Positions 18,158-27,345 of a stretch of DNA of 64,000 nt are shown in pieces. The notes below the pieces were generated by a model. That model saw nothing but the letters and a program-made list of their open reading frames with translations, was not told the origin of the DNA and did no database searches. Origin of the DNA: Aurantimonas sp. Leaf443 (GTDB lineage Bacteria; Pseudomonadota; Alphaproteobacteria; Rhizobiales; Rhizobiaceae); assembly GCF_001425575.1 (NCBI RefSeq), contig NZ_LMRD01000002.1:26443-90442 (forward strand), given 5' to 3'. Both the position numbers and the translations under genes were made by a program. Position 1 is the stretch's first letter; each line of letters opens with the position of its first letter.

Positions 18158-18192
18158 CCGGCCCGGCGGCTCCCGAGGGAGCGCCGGGCCGG
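18158..18192. terminator. Hairpin terminator between convergent genes
   Basis: CCGGCCCGGC-GGCTCCC and GGGAGC-GCCGGGCCGG form a 16-bp stem with one bulged G and a GAG loop. It lies ten bases after the YdeP-type gene and 20 bases after the convergent nucleosidase gene. No T run, so efficiency is uncertain. Confidence 0.55.
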
Positions 18193-18211
18193 GCGTCACG
18201 GCGCGATATGG

Positions 18212-18856
18212 TCAGAGAGCGAGCGTTCCGGCGTCGAGAGTCGCCTCGAGCCGGTCGATATCGGCGGCGAGGCGCTCGTCGATGACGTGGAGATAGCGCG
18301 TCCAGTCCTGCAGCGTCGACAGGTCGGAGCGCCCGTCGGAAATGCCGCGCAGCCCGATCATCGGCACGGCGAAGCGCTGGCAGGCGCGAAGGACCGCGAA
18401 GCTCTCCATGTCCACCATGTCGGCGGCGATGCCGTCATAGCCCGCGCCCGAGACGATGCTGGCGCCGGTGGCGATCGAGGCGGCGGGAAGACCGGGAATG
18501 CGATGGGGGAGGGGCACGACCGCCGGCAGGTCGAGGAAGGGCGTCACGCCCCGGACGAAGCCGAGCGGCGAGGCGTCCATATCGCGGTAGGAGACGCTGG
18601 AAATCTGGTAGGTCGCCGCGTGGTCGAGCGTTCGCGAGCCGGCCGAGCCGAGCGAGACGACGAGATCGGGCAGGCGACCGGCGCCTTTCATCGATCCCAG
18701 CGCCGCAGCGAGCGAGACGGCGGCCTCGACTGGGCCGACGCCCGTCATAAACGGCTCGATGCGGGCCTTGAGATGGGGGCCGTATTCGGCCTCGGCGGCC
18801 ATGGCGAAGAGGACGGTCCGGCCACCGAGCACGGCGGTGTCGGGCACCGGCGTCAT
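18212..18856 (-). CDS. 5'-methylthioadenosine/S-adenosylhomocysteine nucleosidase family
   Basis: A 214-residue PNP/UDP-phosphorylase-superfamily nucleosidase. Seen: VLFAMAAEAEYGPHL at the N-terminus with the purine-site Glu, MTGVGPVEAAVSLAAAL, VVSLGSAGS, MVDMESFAVLRACQRF (ribose-contacting Met-Glu) and IGLRGISDGR with the catalytic Asp. It would cleave adenine from MTA or SAH in sulfur salvage. The protein is slightly shorter than E. coli MtnN and divergent, so the exact nucleoside is not certain. A tetR gene ends 43 bases upstream on the same strand and may be cotranscribed. Confidence 0.8.
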   Translation of the reverse strand: MTPVPDTAVLGGRTVLFAMAAEAEYGPHLKARIEPFMTGVGPVEAAVSLAAALGSMKGAGRLPDLVVSLGSAGSRTLDHAATYQISSVSYRDMDASPLGFVRGVTPFLDLPAVVPLPHRIPGLPAASIATGASIVSGAGYDGIAADMVDMESFAVLRACQRFAVPMIGLRGISDGRSDLSTLQDWTRYLHVIDERLAADIDRLEATLDAGTLAL

Positions 18857-18899
18857 GTCGGCGGACTTCGCGACGGTCGGATTGCGAGGCCCTCGGCGA

Positions 18900-19475
18900 T
18901 CACCGCACGAAATGCCCGATCGCGGTGCGGGCGCAGTCGGCGAAGCTGCCGCCCGGGCCGTCCCGGCCCATCGCCTGGCGGCTGACGCGCGCCCCTTCCA
19001 CCATCAGGGACAGCGTATCGGCGAGGTGCTCGGCCTCCTCGATCCCGGCCTCGCGACACAATTTCACGAGGCGCGAGCGCTGCGTCGTCTTGAAGGCCGC
19101 GATCGTCTCGCGCACCACGTCGCAGGCCTCCGGCAGTTCGATGGCCGCGTTCGAGACCTCGCAGCCGCGATTGTCGAGCAGCGCGAGGTCGACCGCCTCC
19201 ACCCAGGCCGTGAGCTGCGCGCGCGCGTCGCCGGGCGCGGCTTCCTCCACCCGTGTCCAGAGCGCGTCGGCGTCGTCCGAGGCCTGCTGCAGGCAGGCGA
19301 CGATGAGCGCGTCCTTCGACTGGAAATGACGGTAGAGCGTCATCTTGTTCGTGCCCGCCGTCTCGGCGATGGCGTCGACCCCCGTCCCGCGGATGCCGCA
19401 TTGCCGGAACAGGCTGCGCGCCGTTCCCAGAATGCGATCCCGCGGCCGGCTCGCAGCCGAAACCAGATCCGTCAT
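18900..19475 (-). CDS. TetR-family transcriptional regulator
   Basis: A 191-residue one-component repressor. The N-terminal HTH is clear: RDRILGTARSLFRQCGIRGTG, then AIAETAGTNKMTLYRHFQSK with the recognition helix. The C-terminal ligand domain has three cysteines or fewer and resembles TetR_C members with unknown effectors. ATG 19475 gives the standard N-terminus. A dyad at 19539-19552, upstream of its start, is a plausible autoregulatory operator. A small protein gene is divergent. Confidence 0.85.
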   Translation of the reverse strand: MTDLVSAASRPRDRILGTARSLFRQCGIRGTGVDAIAETAGTNKMTLYRHFQSKDALIVACLQQASDDADALWTRVEEAAPGDARAQLTAWVEAVDLALLDNRGCEVSNAAIELPEACDVVRETIAAFKTTQRSRLVKLCREAGIEEAEHLADTLSLMVEGARVSRQAMGRDGPGGSFADCARTAIGHFVR

Positions 19476-19538
19476 TGCAGTTCTCAATCTCCGTTCGGGT
19501 TCACCCTTGACGGGATGTTACCGATCTGTCACCTCTGC

Positions 19539-19552
19539 CTGGTACTGACCAG
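19539..19552. promoter_or_regulatory. Candidate TetR operator
   Basis: CTGGT-ACTG-ACCAG forms a 5-bp dyad, nested in wider symmetry from TGTTAC (19516-19521) to GTAACA (19552-19557). It lies 64 bases upstream of the tetR start and before the divergent small gene, where a TetR repressor would control both. Assignment rests on position and symmetry only. Confidence 0.4.
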
Positions 19553-19648
19553 TAACACCCGTTTCGGGGGGTTGCAAGGACGAGGCGGGTTTTCCACCGC
19601 TTGTGGACAAGGCGGTCGAAGACGCTGCGAATACAAGGAGTTGAGGCG

Positions 19649-19879
19649 ATGTCGAACTGCGCGCTCTACGAACCGACGATCGACGAGATCATGGCCGACC
19701 CGACCGTGCTGGCCCTGATGAAGGCCGACCGCGTGAACACCGACCGTCTGCGCAGCAAACTCTTCCGCCTCGGCGAGCTCATGGCGCTGCGCGAGGGCGC
19801 CTCGCGGCCGGGGGCGCTGCCGCTGCGCTCCGACCATGCGGCGCCCGGCGGTCCCGCCGGCGGACCGGCCTTCGGCTGA
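19649..19879 (+). CDS. Small hypothetical protein, 76 residues
   Basis: ATG 19649 follows an AAGGAG-type ribosome site (AAGGAGTTGAGGCG). The first 50 residues are charged and helical (EIMADPTVLALMKADRVN, then LRSKLFRLGELMAL); the end is Gly/Ala/Pro-rich. This composition and strong ribosome site suggest a real gene; I recall similar short proteins in Hyphomicrobiales but know no function. It is divergent from tetR. Confidence 0.6.
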   Translation: MSNCALYEPTIDEIMADPTVLALMKADRVNTDRLRSKLFRLGELMALREGASRPGALPLRSDHAAPGGPAGGPAFG

Positions 19880-20001
19880 AAGGGCGCGAAGCCCTGCGGG
19901 GCCCGACGCCGACCTGAACCCGCCCTCCCAACGGCCGGCGGCGCGAGACCCCTCGCGCCGCCGGTTCTGCGTCGATCACTCCGCCCGCTCGTCCGATCCC
20001 G

Positions 20002-22530
20002 TCAGGCCGCGACGGGCCCGCGGACGGGCGCCGGGGCCTGTGCGGCCCCGGCGGACGGCGCCTTGAAGGTCTTCAGCCGCAGCGCGTTCGAGACGACGAA
20101 GACGCTCGACAGCGCCATGGCGCCCGCCGCCAGGATCGGCGAGAGCTGCATGCCGTTGACCGGGTAGAGCACCCCCGCCGCCACCGGAACCAGCGCCACG
20201 TTGTAGGCGAAGGCCCAGAAGAGGTTCTGGCGGATATTGCCGATCGTCGCCTTGGAAATGGCGATGGCGTCCGCGACGCCGGCGAGCGAACCCGACATCA
20301 GGACGACGTCCGCCGCCTCGATGGCGATGTCCGTGCCGGTGCCGATGGCAAGGCCGATATCGGCCGAGGCCAAGGCCGGCGCGTCGTTGATGCCGTCGCC
20401 GACGAAGGCGAGCGTGCCGCAGCGCCGCTTCAGGTCCTTCACCGCCTCCACCTTGCCGGCCGGCAGCACCTCCGCCACCACCTCGTCGATGCCCAGCCGC
20501 CGGGCGATGGCCTCTGCCGTGCGGGCGTTGTCGCCGGTGATCATCGCCACCTTCAGGCCGAGCGCGTGCAGCGCCGCGATGGCCGCGGGCGTCGTCTCCT
20601 TCAGCGGATCGGACACGGCGATGGAGGCCGCCAGCCGCCCGTCGATGGCGGCGTAGAGCGGCGACTGGCCCGCGTCGCCGAGTCGCCCGGCCGCCTCGCG
20701 CAGCGGCGCCAGATCGTGGCCGAGCTCTTCCATGAAGCGGTCCGCGCCGATCTCGACGCGGCGGCCCGAGACGAGCGCGCGCACCCCGAAGCCCGGCACG
20801 GCCTCGAAGGCCTGCGCCTGCGCGAGCACGAGCCCGGCGCGTCCGGCCGCCTCGACGACGGCGCGCGCGATCGGGTGCTCGGACCTCGTCTCCACGGCGG
20901 CGACGAGCGCCAGCGCCTCGTCGCGCTCGAATCCCGCCGCGGGCGTGAACTGCGTCAGCTCGGGCCGGCCGAGCGTCAGCGTGCCCGTCTTGTCGAGGGC
21001 GACGACCTTCGCGTCGCGCAGCGTCTGCAGCGCCTCGCCCTTGCGGAAGAGGATGCCCATCTGCGCCGCGCGCCCGGTGCCGACCATGATCGAGGTGGGC
21101 GTGGCAAGGCCCATCGCGCAGGGGCAGGCGATGATGAGGACGGCGACGGCGCCGACCAGCGCGTGGGTCAGCGCGGGTTCGGGGCCGAAGACGAGCCAGG
21201 CGAGGAAGGTGAGGGCGGCGATCGCGAAGATCGCGGGCACGAACCAGAGCGTCACCCGGTCGACGATCGCCTGGATCGGCAGCTTGCCGCCCTGCGCGTC
21301 CTCCACCATGCGGATGATCTGCGCCAGCACCGTCTCGGCCCCGACCTTGCCGGCCCGCACCGTGAGGGCGCCGTTGCCGTTCACCGTGCCGCCGACGACG
21401 GGCGAGCCGGTCTCCTTGCGGGCGGGGACCGGCTCGCCGGTGATCATCGATTCGTCGACGAAGCTCCAGCCGGCCGTCACGGTCCCGTCGACGGGCATGC
21501 GCTCGCCCGGGCGCACGGAGACGAGATCGCCGGTCGCCACCTCGCCGACCGCGATCTCCACCTCGCGCCCGTCGCGCAGGACATGGGCGGTGCGCGGCGC
21601 CAGTTCCACGAGGCGGCGGATGGCGGCGGAGGTGCGGCCCTTGGCGCGCGCCTCCAGAAGCCGGCCGAGAAGGACGAGCACGACGATCACCGCTGCCGCC
21701 TCGTAATAGACGTTGACCGCGCCCGGCGGCAGCATCGCCGGCGCGAAGGTCGCGACCAGCGAATGGCCGAAGGCCGCGGCGGTGCCGACGGCGACGAGCG
21801 AGTTCATGTCCGGCGCGCCCTTCAGGAGGGCCGGCACGCCCCTGGCGTAGAAGCGCCGGCCGGGACCGGCGAGGATGGCGAGCGTCAGCGCGAATTGCAG
21901 AATCCAGCTGCCCTGCATCCCGATCGTGCGCCCGATCGCCGCGTGGACGCCCATGAAGAGGTGCGAGCCCATCTCCAGCACGAAGACGGGCGCGGCGAGG
22001 AGGGCGGCGAGGGTCAGCTGGCGCGAGAGCGCGGCTCGGTCCGGCGCCTGCCGATCTTCCGCCGCCGCCTCGCCGCGCGTCTCCGGCCGCAGGAGGCGGG
22101 CCTCGTAGCCGGCTTTGGCGACGGCATCGACGAGACTGGCGGGATCGGTTCCGCGCGGCGCGAGGACGCGGGCGCGCTGCGTGGCGAGATTGACGCTCGC
22201 CTCGCGCATGCCGGGAACGGCACCGAGCGCCCGTTCCACGCGCCCCGCGCAGGAGGCGCAGGACATGCCGGAGATCGCGAGGTCGAGGCTTTCGCCGGGC
22301 ACCGCGTAGCCGGCCGCCTCCACGGCACGGATCGCGGAAGCGAGATCGGGCGTGCCGGAAAAGGTCACGGTGGCGCGGCTCGTGGCGAGTTTGACGTCGG
22401 CCCTCTCCACGCCCGGCACGGCCTTCAGCGCGCGTTCCACGCGGCCGGTGCAGGAGGCGCAGGTCATGCCCTCCACGGGAAAGGCGAGGGTGTGGGACGC
22501 CGGATCGGACCGGATCGACGAGGTCTCCAT
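20002..22530 (-). CDS. copA: Copper-exporting P1B-type ATPase
   Basis: An 842-residue Cu(I) efflux pump. Two N-terminal HMA domains each hold a metal site ([16 protein letters not shown] near 20-35 and [16 protein letters not shown] near 88-103). Eight membrane helices follow, with the transport motif [11 protein letters not shown] near 470, typical of Cu-type pumps. The TGEPVPARK actuator loop, DKTGTLTLG (phosphorylated Asp near 511), SEHPIARA with the family His-Pro, [12 protein letters not shown] and [10 protein letters not shown] complete the machinery. A CueR-like promoter lies 50 bases upstream, but no cueR is in the window. A second metal ATPase lies directly upstream on the same strand. 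Confidence 0.95.
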   Translation of the reverse strand: METSSIRSDPASHTLAFPVEGMTCASCTGRVERALKAVPGVERADVKLATSRATVTFSGTPDLASAIRAVEAAGYAVPGESLDLAISGMSCASCAGRVERALGAVPGMREASVNLATQRARVLAPRGTDPASLVDAVAKAGYEARLLRPETRGEAAAEDRQAPDRAALSRQLTLAALLAAPVFVLEMGSHLFMGVHAAIGRTIGMQGSWILQFALTLAILAGPGRRFYARGVPALLKGAPDMNSLVAVGTAAAFGHSLVATFAPAMLPPGAVNVYYEAAAVIVVLVLLGRLLEARAKGRTSAAIRRLVELAPRTAHVLRDGREVEIAVGEVATGDLVSVRPGERMPVDGTVTAGWSFVDESMITGEPVPARKETGSPVVGGTVNGNGALTVRAGKVGAETVLAQIIRMVEDAQGGKLPIQAIVDRVTLWFVPAIFAIAALTFLAWLVFGPEPALTHALVGAVAVLIIACPCAMGLATPTSIMVGTGRAAQMGILFRKGEALQTLRDAKVVALDKTGTLTLGRPELTQFTPAAGFERDEALALVAAVETRSEHPIARAVVEAAGRAGLVLAQAQAFEAVPGFGVRALVSGRRVEIGADRFMEELGHDLAPLREAAGRLGDAGQSPLYAAIDGRLAASIAVSDPLKETTPAAIAALHALGLKVAMITGDNARTAEAIARRLGIDEVVAEVLPAGKVEAVKDLKRRCGTLAFVGDGINDAPALASADIGLAIGTGTDIAIEAADVVLMSGSLAGVADAIAISKATIGNIRQNLFWAFAYNVALVPVAAGVLYPVNGMQLSPILAAGAMALSSVFVVSNALRLKTFKAPSAGAAQAPAPVRGPVAA

Positions 22531-22578
22531 GGCGGACCCCTTTCGTTGGAGAATGGCGCGCGAGAGGCGCTTTCCCTT

Positions 22579-22609
22579 CAGATGGCGCTTCCAGTCGTGG
22601 GAAGGTCAA
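22579..22609 (-). promoter_or_regulatory. CueR-type (MerR family) promoter of copA
   Basis: On the minus strand: -35 TTGACC, a 19-bp spacer holding CCTTCC-N7-GGAAGC, and a -10-like CATCTG. The over-long spacer with a CCTTCC/GGAAG dyad is the hallmark of copper-responsive CueR promoters. It lies about 50 bases from the copA ATG. Confidence 0.65.
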
Positions 22610-22639
22610 GGGCCCGCCGCCGCTTCGAAGGCGCGACGA

Positions 22640-25018
22640 TCAGGCCGTGGCCGGCCCGTGCGCCGGGTCCACGCCGTCCGGTTCCCGTTGCCGGCGGCCG
22701 CGGAAATGGCCGAGGAGCCGCAGCGCGTTCAGCGTGACGAGGACGGTCCCGCCGGTATCGGCGAGGATGGCGATCCACAGGCCGGTGAGGCCTGCGAGCG
22801 TCGTGGCGAGGAAGACCGCCTTCAGCCCGAGAGCGATGGCGATGTTCTGGCGGATATTGGCCATGGTCGCGCGCGACAGGCGCAGGAGGCGCGCGACGTC
22901 GCCGACGCGGTCGCGCAGGAGCGCGGCGTCGGCCGCTTCCAGGGCGACATGCGTGCCCCCGCCCATGGCGATGCCGACATGGGCGCTGGCGAGCGCCGGC
23001 GCGTCGTTGATGCCGTCCCCGACCATGGCGACCTTGCCGCCGACCGAGAGGGCCTTCACGGCCTGGGCCTTCTGCTCCGGCACCATCTGCGAGCGCGCCT
23101 CGATGCCGAGCGCCTCCGCGATGGCGGCACCGGCGCGGGCGTTGTCGCCCGTCATCATCACGGTGCGGATCCCCATGGCGGTCAGCGCCGCGATGCCGCT
23201 CGCCGCATCCGCGCGCGGCTCGTCGCGCAGCGCGATGAGGCCCGACAGGCGCGCCCCGCGCAGGACGACGACGACGGTCTTGCCTTCGGCCTCGATCGCC
23301 GCGATCCGCTGCGCGACAGGGTCGCCGAGCGTGGCGCGCTCGGCGGCGAAGCGGGGTGCGCCGACGAAGACCGGCTCGCCCGCGACCTCGCCCGCCATGC
23401 CCTGGCCGGGCACCGCCTCGACATGCCGTGCCTCGAGCGGGGCGAGGCCAAGGCTCGCCGCATGGTGGGCGATCGCCTGCGCCAGCGGATGGCTCGACTG
23501 GCCTTCGAGACCCGCGACGCGCGCCAGAAGCTCGCTCGCCCCGCCTTCGAGGGCGACGACGTCCGTCACGGCCGGCACGCCGCGCGTCAGCGTCCCGGTC
23601 TTGTCGAAGACGATCGTGTCGATCTCGGACAGCGTCTCCATCACCGCCCCGCCCTTGACGAGCAGGCCCTGGCGCGCGGCCGCCGACAGACTGGAGGCGA
23701 CCGCCGCCGGCACCGATATGACGAGGGCACAGGGGCAGCCGATGAGGAGAAGCGCGAGCGCGCGGTAGGTCCAGAGCGACCAGTCGCCGACGACGAGCGG
23801 TGGCACCAGCGCGACGAGGACGGCGAGCCCGACGATCGCCGGCATGTAGAAGCGCGAGAAGCGGTCGATGACGCGCTCGGTCGGCGCCTTGGCCTCCTGC
23901 GACTCCTCCACGAGGCGCACGATGCGGGCGATGGTCGTGTCGGAGGCGGCGCTGCGCACCTCGACCCGGAGCGCCGCCTCGCGGTTGATGGACCCGGCGA
24001 AGACCTCCGAACCCGGCTCCTTGGCGACCGGCACGGACTCGCCGGTGATCGGCGATTCATCGACGCCGGATCGGCCGGCGACGACCGTTCCGTCGGCGGG
24101 CACGCGGTCGCCCGGGCGCACAAGAACCCGCTGGCCGATGCGGAGCTGCGCGGCGGCGATCTCGCGCGGTCCGCCGTCCTCGTCGAGAAGCGCGGTCTCG
24201 GGCACGAGGGCTGCGAGCGCACGGATGCCGGCGCGCGCCCGCTCGGCGGCCACGCCTTCCAGCACCTCGCCGACGCAGAAGAGGAAGACCACGACCGCCG
24301 CCTCCTGCGCGGCGCCGATGAGAAGCGCGCCGAGAACGGCGATGCTCATCAGCATCTGGATCGTGAAGGGCGCCCCGGCCCGCGCCGCCTGAAACGCGCG
24401 GCGCGCGATGGGCGCGGCGGCCACGAGGGTCGCGGCGACGTAGAGCGGTTCGCCGAGGGCGGGCACGAGCTGTTCGCCGAGCGCCGCCGCGGCGAGGAGA
24501 AGGCCGGCGGCGCCGGCGATCCGCCCCTTGGCGGTGCGCCACCAGGACGGTGCGGCGACGAACGGCCCGGCGGGCGCGTCGCGCGCGATCGGCCTCGCCT
24601 TGTAGCCGAGCTTCTCGATCCGGCCCACGATGCCGGCAAGGTCGGCCTGTCGCTCGTCGACCACCATGTCGAGCCGCTCGGTGGCGATCGAGATGCGGAT
24701 GTCGGACAGGCCCGGCAGGCGCTCCATGGCGGTTCGGATCGTGGAGGCGCAGCTCGCGCAGTCCATTCCCTCGATCGCCCAGGACCGCTCGCCGGCGCCG
24801 GCGGGCCCGGACCCGGCCGTCGGATGGAGGCCCGCCGCGCCCTCATGGCCGTGCGGCGTCCCGCCATGGCCATGCGACGGGGAAGGATGTCCGCCCGGCC
24901 CGCAGCAGGGTGCGGCGGCCGCCCCATGGTTCCTGCCGCCTTCGGGTTTCGCGTCGCGGGAGGAGGCGCCGCAGCAGGAGGGGGCGGCGGGATCGTGGCG
25001 GTGGGTCGGGGCGTCCAT
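22640..25018 (-). CDS. zntA: Zn/Cd/Pb-type P1B ATPase
   Basis: A 792-residue heavy-metal efflux pump. The first 65 residues are His/Cys-rich with two CCG motifs and HGHGGTPHGHE, a probable metal-sensing tail. One HMA domain follows (EGMDCASCASTIRTAM near 82-97). The membrane motif GCPCALVISVPAAV near 427 is of the Zn/Cd/Pb class rather than the copper class. TGESVPVAKEPG, DKTGTLTRG near 470, SSHPLAQA, MTGDNARAGAAIA and [11 protein letters not shown] are intact. ATG 25018 was preferred to the ATG at 25054, which lies only 16 bases from the -10 box, leaving no ribosome site. A MerR-type promoter and a divergent merR gene control it. Confidence 0.9.
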   Translation of the reverse strand: MDAPTHRHDPAAPSCCGASSRDAKPEGGRNHGAAAAPCCGPGGHPSPSHGHGGTPHGHEGAAGLHPTAGSGPAGAGERSWAIEGMDCASCASTIRTAMERLPGLSDIRISIATERLDMVVDERQADLAGIVGRIEKLGYKARPIARDAPAGPFVAAPSWWRTAKGRIAGAAGLLLAAAALGEQLVPALGEPLYVAATLVAAAPIARRAFQAARAGAPFTIQMLMSIAVLGALLIGAAQEAAVVVFLFCVGEVLEGVAAERARAGIRALAALVPETALLDEDGGPREIAAAQLRIGQRVLVRPGDRVPADGTVVAGRSGVDESPITGESVPVAKEPGSEVFAGSINREAALRVEVRSAASDTTIARIVRLVEESQEAKAPTERVIDRFSRFYMPAIVGLAVLVALVPPLVVGDWSLWTYRALALLLIGCPCALVISVPAAVASSLSAAARQGLLVKGGAVMETLSEIDTIVFDKTGTLTRGVPAVTDVVALEGGASELLARVAGLEGQSSHPLAQAIAHHAASLGLAPLEARHVEAVPGQGMAGEVAGEPVFVGAPRFAAERATLGDPVAQRIAAIEAEGKTVVVVLRGARLSGLIALRDEPRADAASGIAALTAMGIRTVMMTGDNARAGAAIAEALGIEARSQMVPEQKAQAVKALSVGGKVAMVGDGINDAPALASAHVGIAMGGGTHVALEAADAALLRDRVGDVARLLRLSRATMANIRQNIAIALGLKAVFLATTLAGLTGLWIAILADTGGTVLVTLNALRLLGHFRGRRQREPDGVDPAHGPATA

Positions 25019-25069
25019 ACGGGTCTCGTCCGGTTCTGCCGCGCGCTTGCGCATTGACGTCGGACGCCC

Positions 25070-25100
25070 AAACTAGTTCCTCTAGTCGCTAGAGGTTCAA
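25070..25100 (-). promoter_or_regulatory. MerR-family operator/promoter of zntA
   Basis: On the minus strand: -35 TTGAAC, 19-bp spacer, -10 TAGTTT. The spacer is filled by a perfect 7-3-7 dyad, CCTCTAG-CGA-CTAGAGG (25079-25095). This matches the architecture of ZntR/CadR/PbrR targets. The divergent merR gene starts 15 bases beyond the -35 box, so binding here may also limit merR expression. Confidence 0.8.
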
Positions 25101-25114
25101 GCGGAGATTTCGCG

Positions 25115-25579
25115 ATGGCGGATTTTTTCTCGATCGGCCGCGTCGCCGAGGCGACCGGATGCAAGGTGCCGACGATCCGCTTCTACGAGGAGATCGGCCT
25201 CCTGCCCGAGCCCGAGCGCACGCATGGCAACCAGCGGCGCTACGTCTCGCGCCATGTCGAGCGGCTGCGCTTCGTCATGCATGCGCGCGAACTCGGCCTG
25301 CCGCTCGGCTCGATCCGCCGGCTGATCGATCTCAGCGAGAACCCGACCGCTCCGTGCGCGGAGGCCGACGCCATCGCCCGCGAGCAGCTGGGTCTGGTGC
25401 GCGAGAAGATCGCGCGCCTGCGCGCGCTCGAAGCCGAACTCGAGCGCGTGCTCGCCGCCTGCGACCGGGGCGTGGCGCAGGACTGCGCGGTGCTGCAGGT
25501 GCTGAGCGAGCACGAGACCTGCCGCCACGGACATGGCGGCGCCGCGGGCCTCGGCGAGGAGCCGGATCGCGACGCCTGA
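25115..25579 (+). CDS. MerR-family heavy-metal regulator (CadR/PbrR/ZntR-like)
   Basis: A 154-residue activator. The winged HTH is standard (SIGRVAEATGCKVPTIRFYEEIGLL). A long dimerisation helix ends in metal-binding residues: Cys81 (TAPCAEADAI), Cys116 and Cys124 (AACDRGVAQDCAVL), then Cys136 and His138/His140 in a CRHGHGG tail. The Cys81/116/124 set with a His-rich end resembles CadR and PbrR more than CueR. It is divergent from the zntA-type pump and very probably activates it in response to Zn, Cd or Pb. Confidence 0.88.
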   Translation: MADFFSIGRVAEATGCKVPTIRFYEEIGLLPEPERTHGNQRRYVSRHVERLRFVMHARELGLPLGSIRRLIDLSENPTAPCAEADAIAREQLGLVREKIARLRALEAELERVLAACDRGVAQDCAVLQVLSEHETCRHGHGGAAGLGEEPDRDA

Positions 25580-25668
25580 AGCGGAGAGGGCGGCACGCCC
25601 TCGAACGCGGCCGCGGCCCGGGCGGGGACCGGCGCGTTTCCCCCGCAGTCCGGGTTCAGAACCCGGCG

Positions 25669-25698
25669 GGCCCTGCCGGCCACCGGACCGGCAGGGCC
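25669..25698. terminator. Bidirectional hairpin between merR and aldehyde dehydrogenase
   Basis: GGCCCTGCCGG (25669-25679) pairs with CCGGCAGGGCC (25688-25698), 11 bp, loop of eight. It lies between two convergent genes, seven bases from the stop of the minus-strand one. TT follows on the plus side only. Confidence 0.6.
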
Positions 25699-25705
25699 TT
25701 GCGTC

Positions 25706-27268
25706 CTACGACGGGTCGATGCGCTGCGGCACATTCCAGGGATTGGCGTCGCGCAGCGCCTCGGGCAGGAGCGCGTCGGCGAGCGACTGGTAGGAGACGG
25801 GCCGCAGGAAGCGTGCGATGGCGAGGCTTCCGACCGAGGTCGTGCGCCCGTCCGAGGTCGCGGGGAAGGGCCCGCCATGGACCATGGCATGGGCGACTTC
25901 CACGCCGGTGCCGAAGCCGTTGGCGACGATGCGCCCGGCCTTCTTCTCGAGGAGCGGCAGCAGGGCCTTGGCCTCCGGCTCGTCGCCCGCGTCGAGATGC
26001 ACCGCGATCGTCAGTTGGCCTTCCATCTGCGCGATCACGGCGCGAAGGCTCGCCTCGTCCTTGCAGCGCACGATGAGCGAGGAGGCGCCGAAGACCTCCT
26101 CCTGCAGCTCGGGATGGGCGAGGAAGGCCTCGTCCGTCGTCTCGAAGAGAGCCGCGCCCTCTCCGCCCTCGCCGGGTGTCCCGCCCGCCAGCGTCCTGAC
26201 CTCGCCATGGGCCCCGGTCCGGGCGACGCCCTCGCGATAGGTGCGCGCGATGCCGTTCGTGAGCATGGTCTGGCGCGCGGCGGCCTCGACGGCGGCGCCG
26301 GCGGCCGAGGCGAAGGCCTCGTAGCCCTCGCCGCCAAGCGTCAGGACGAGGCCGGGATTGGTGCAGAACTGCCCGGCGCCGAGCGTCAGCGCCGCGACGA
26401 ATTCGGTGCCGATCTGAGCGCCGCGCGCGGCCAGCGCGTTCTTCAGGATGACGACCGGGTTGATGGAGCTCATCTCGGCATAGACCGGGATCGGCTCGGG
26501 GCGGTTCGCCGCGATCTGCATCAGCGCCGTGCCGCCGCCGCGCGAGCCGGTGAAGCCGACCGCCTTGATGCGCGGGTCGGCCACGAGGCCCTGGCCGATG
26601 GCGCGGCCCGTGTCGAAGAGAAGCGCGAAGGTGCCGGCGGGCAGGCCGCAGTCGGCGACCGCCTTCTGCACCGCCCGGCCGACGAGCTCGGACGTGCCGG
26701 GATGGGCGGAATGGGCCTTGACGACGACGGGGCAGCCGGCGGCCAGCGCCGAGGCCGTGTCGCCGCCGGCGACCGAGAAGGCGAGGGGGAAGTTGGAGGC
26801 GCCGAACACCGCGACCGGGCCGACCGCGATGTTGCGCAGGCGAAGGTCGACGCGCGGCATCGGCGTGCGCTCGGGCAGCGCCTTGTCGATGCGCACGTCG
26901 AGGAACCGCCCCTCGCGCACCACGGCGGCGAAGAGGCGCAGCTGGCCGACGGTGCGCCCGCGCTCGCCCTCGACGCGCCCCTTGGGCAGGCCCGACTCGG
27001 CCATGCAGCGCTCGACGAGTTCGGGGCCGATCGCCAGGATGTTCTCGGCGATGGCCTCCAGGAAGGTGGCGCGCGCCTCGAGCGAGGTCTCGCGATAGGT
27101 GTCGAAGGCCGCGTCGGCGAGGGCGCAGGCCTCTTCGAGGTCGGACGCCGTGGCGCCGCCGAAGGCCGGCTCCAGCGCCTCGCCGGTGGCGGCGGCAAGG
27201 CCGCGCAGCGCGCCGTTGCTGCCGCGGCGGCCTGTGCCGCCGATGAGGTTTTCGCCTGCGATGGTCAT
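25706..27268 (-). CDS. Alpha-ketoglutarate semialdehyde dehydrogenase
   Basis: A 520-residue NAD(P)-dependent aldehyde dehydrogenase of the 2,5-dioxovalerate dehydrogenase type. Seen: [20 protein letters not shown] (cofactor and substrate loop), [37 protein letters not shown] with the general base Glu, and [11 protein letters not shown] with the catalytic Cys. The ASNFPLAF form and the length are characteristic of KGSADH enzymes, which oxidise alpha-ketoglutarate semialdehyde to 2-oxoglutarate. The adjacent upstream gene makes that semialdehyde from L-2-keto-3-deoxyarabonate, which supports the call. Confidence 0.88.
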   Translation of the reverse strand: MTIAGENLIGGTGRRGSNGALRGLAAATGEALEPAFGGATASDLEEACALADAAFDTYRETSLEARATFLEAIAENILAIGPELVERCMAESGLPKGRVEGERGRTVGQLRLFAAVVREGRFLDVRIDKALPERTPMPRVDLRLRNIAVGPVAVFGASNFPLAFSVAGGDTASALAAGCPVVVKAHSAHPGTSELVGRAVQKAVADCGLPAGTFALLFDTGRAIGQGLVADPRIKAVGFTGSRGGGTALMQIAANRPEPIPVYAEMSSINPVVILKNALAARGAQIGTEFVAALTLGAGQFCTNPGLVLTLGGEGYEAFASAAGAAVEAAARQTMLTNGIARTYREGVARTGAHGEVRTLAGGTPGEGGEGAALFETTDEAFLAHPELQEEVFGASSLIVRCKDEASLRAVIAQMEGQLTIAVHLDAGDEPEAKALLPLLEKKAGRIVANGFGTGVEVAHAMVHGGPFPATSDGRTTSVGSLAIARFLRPVSYQSLADALLPEALRDANPWNVPQRIDPS

Positions 27269-27345
27269 GGGGAAGGGTCTTTCGTTGTGTCGTCTCTGGC
27301 GGAACGGGGCTTCGGGCGAGCGCCGGGGCGCGCGCCCGGCGGGCC

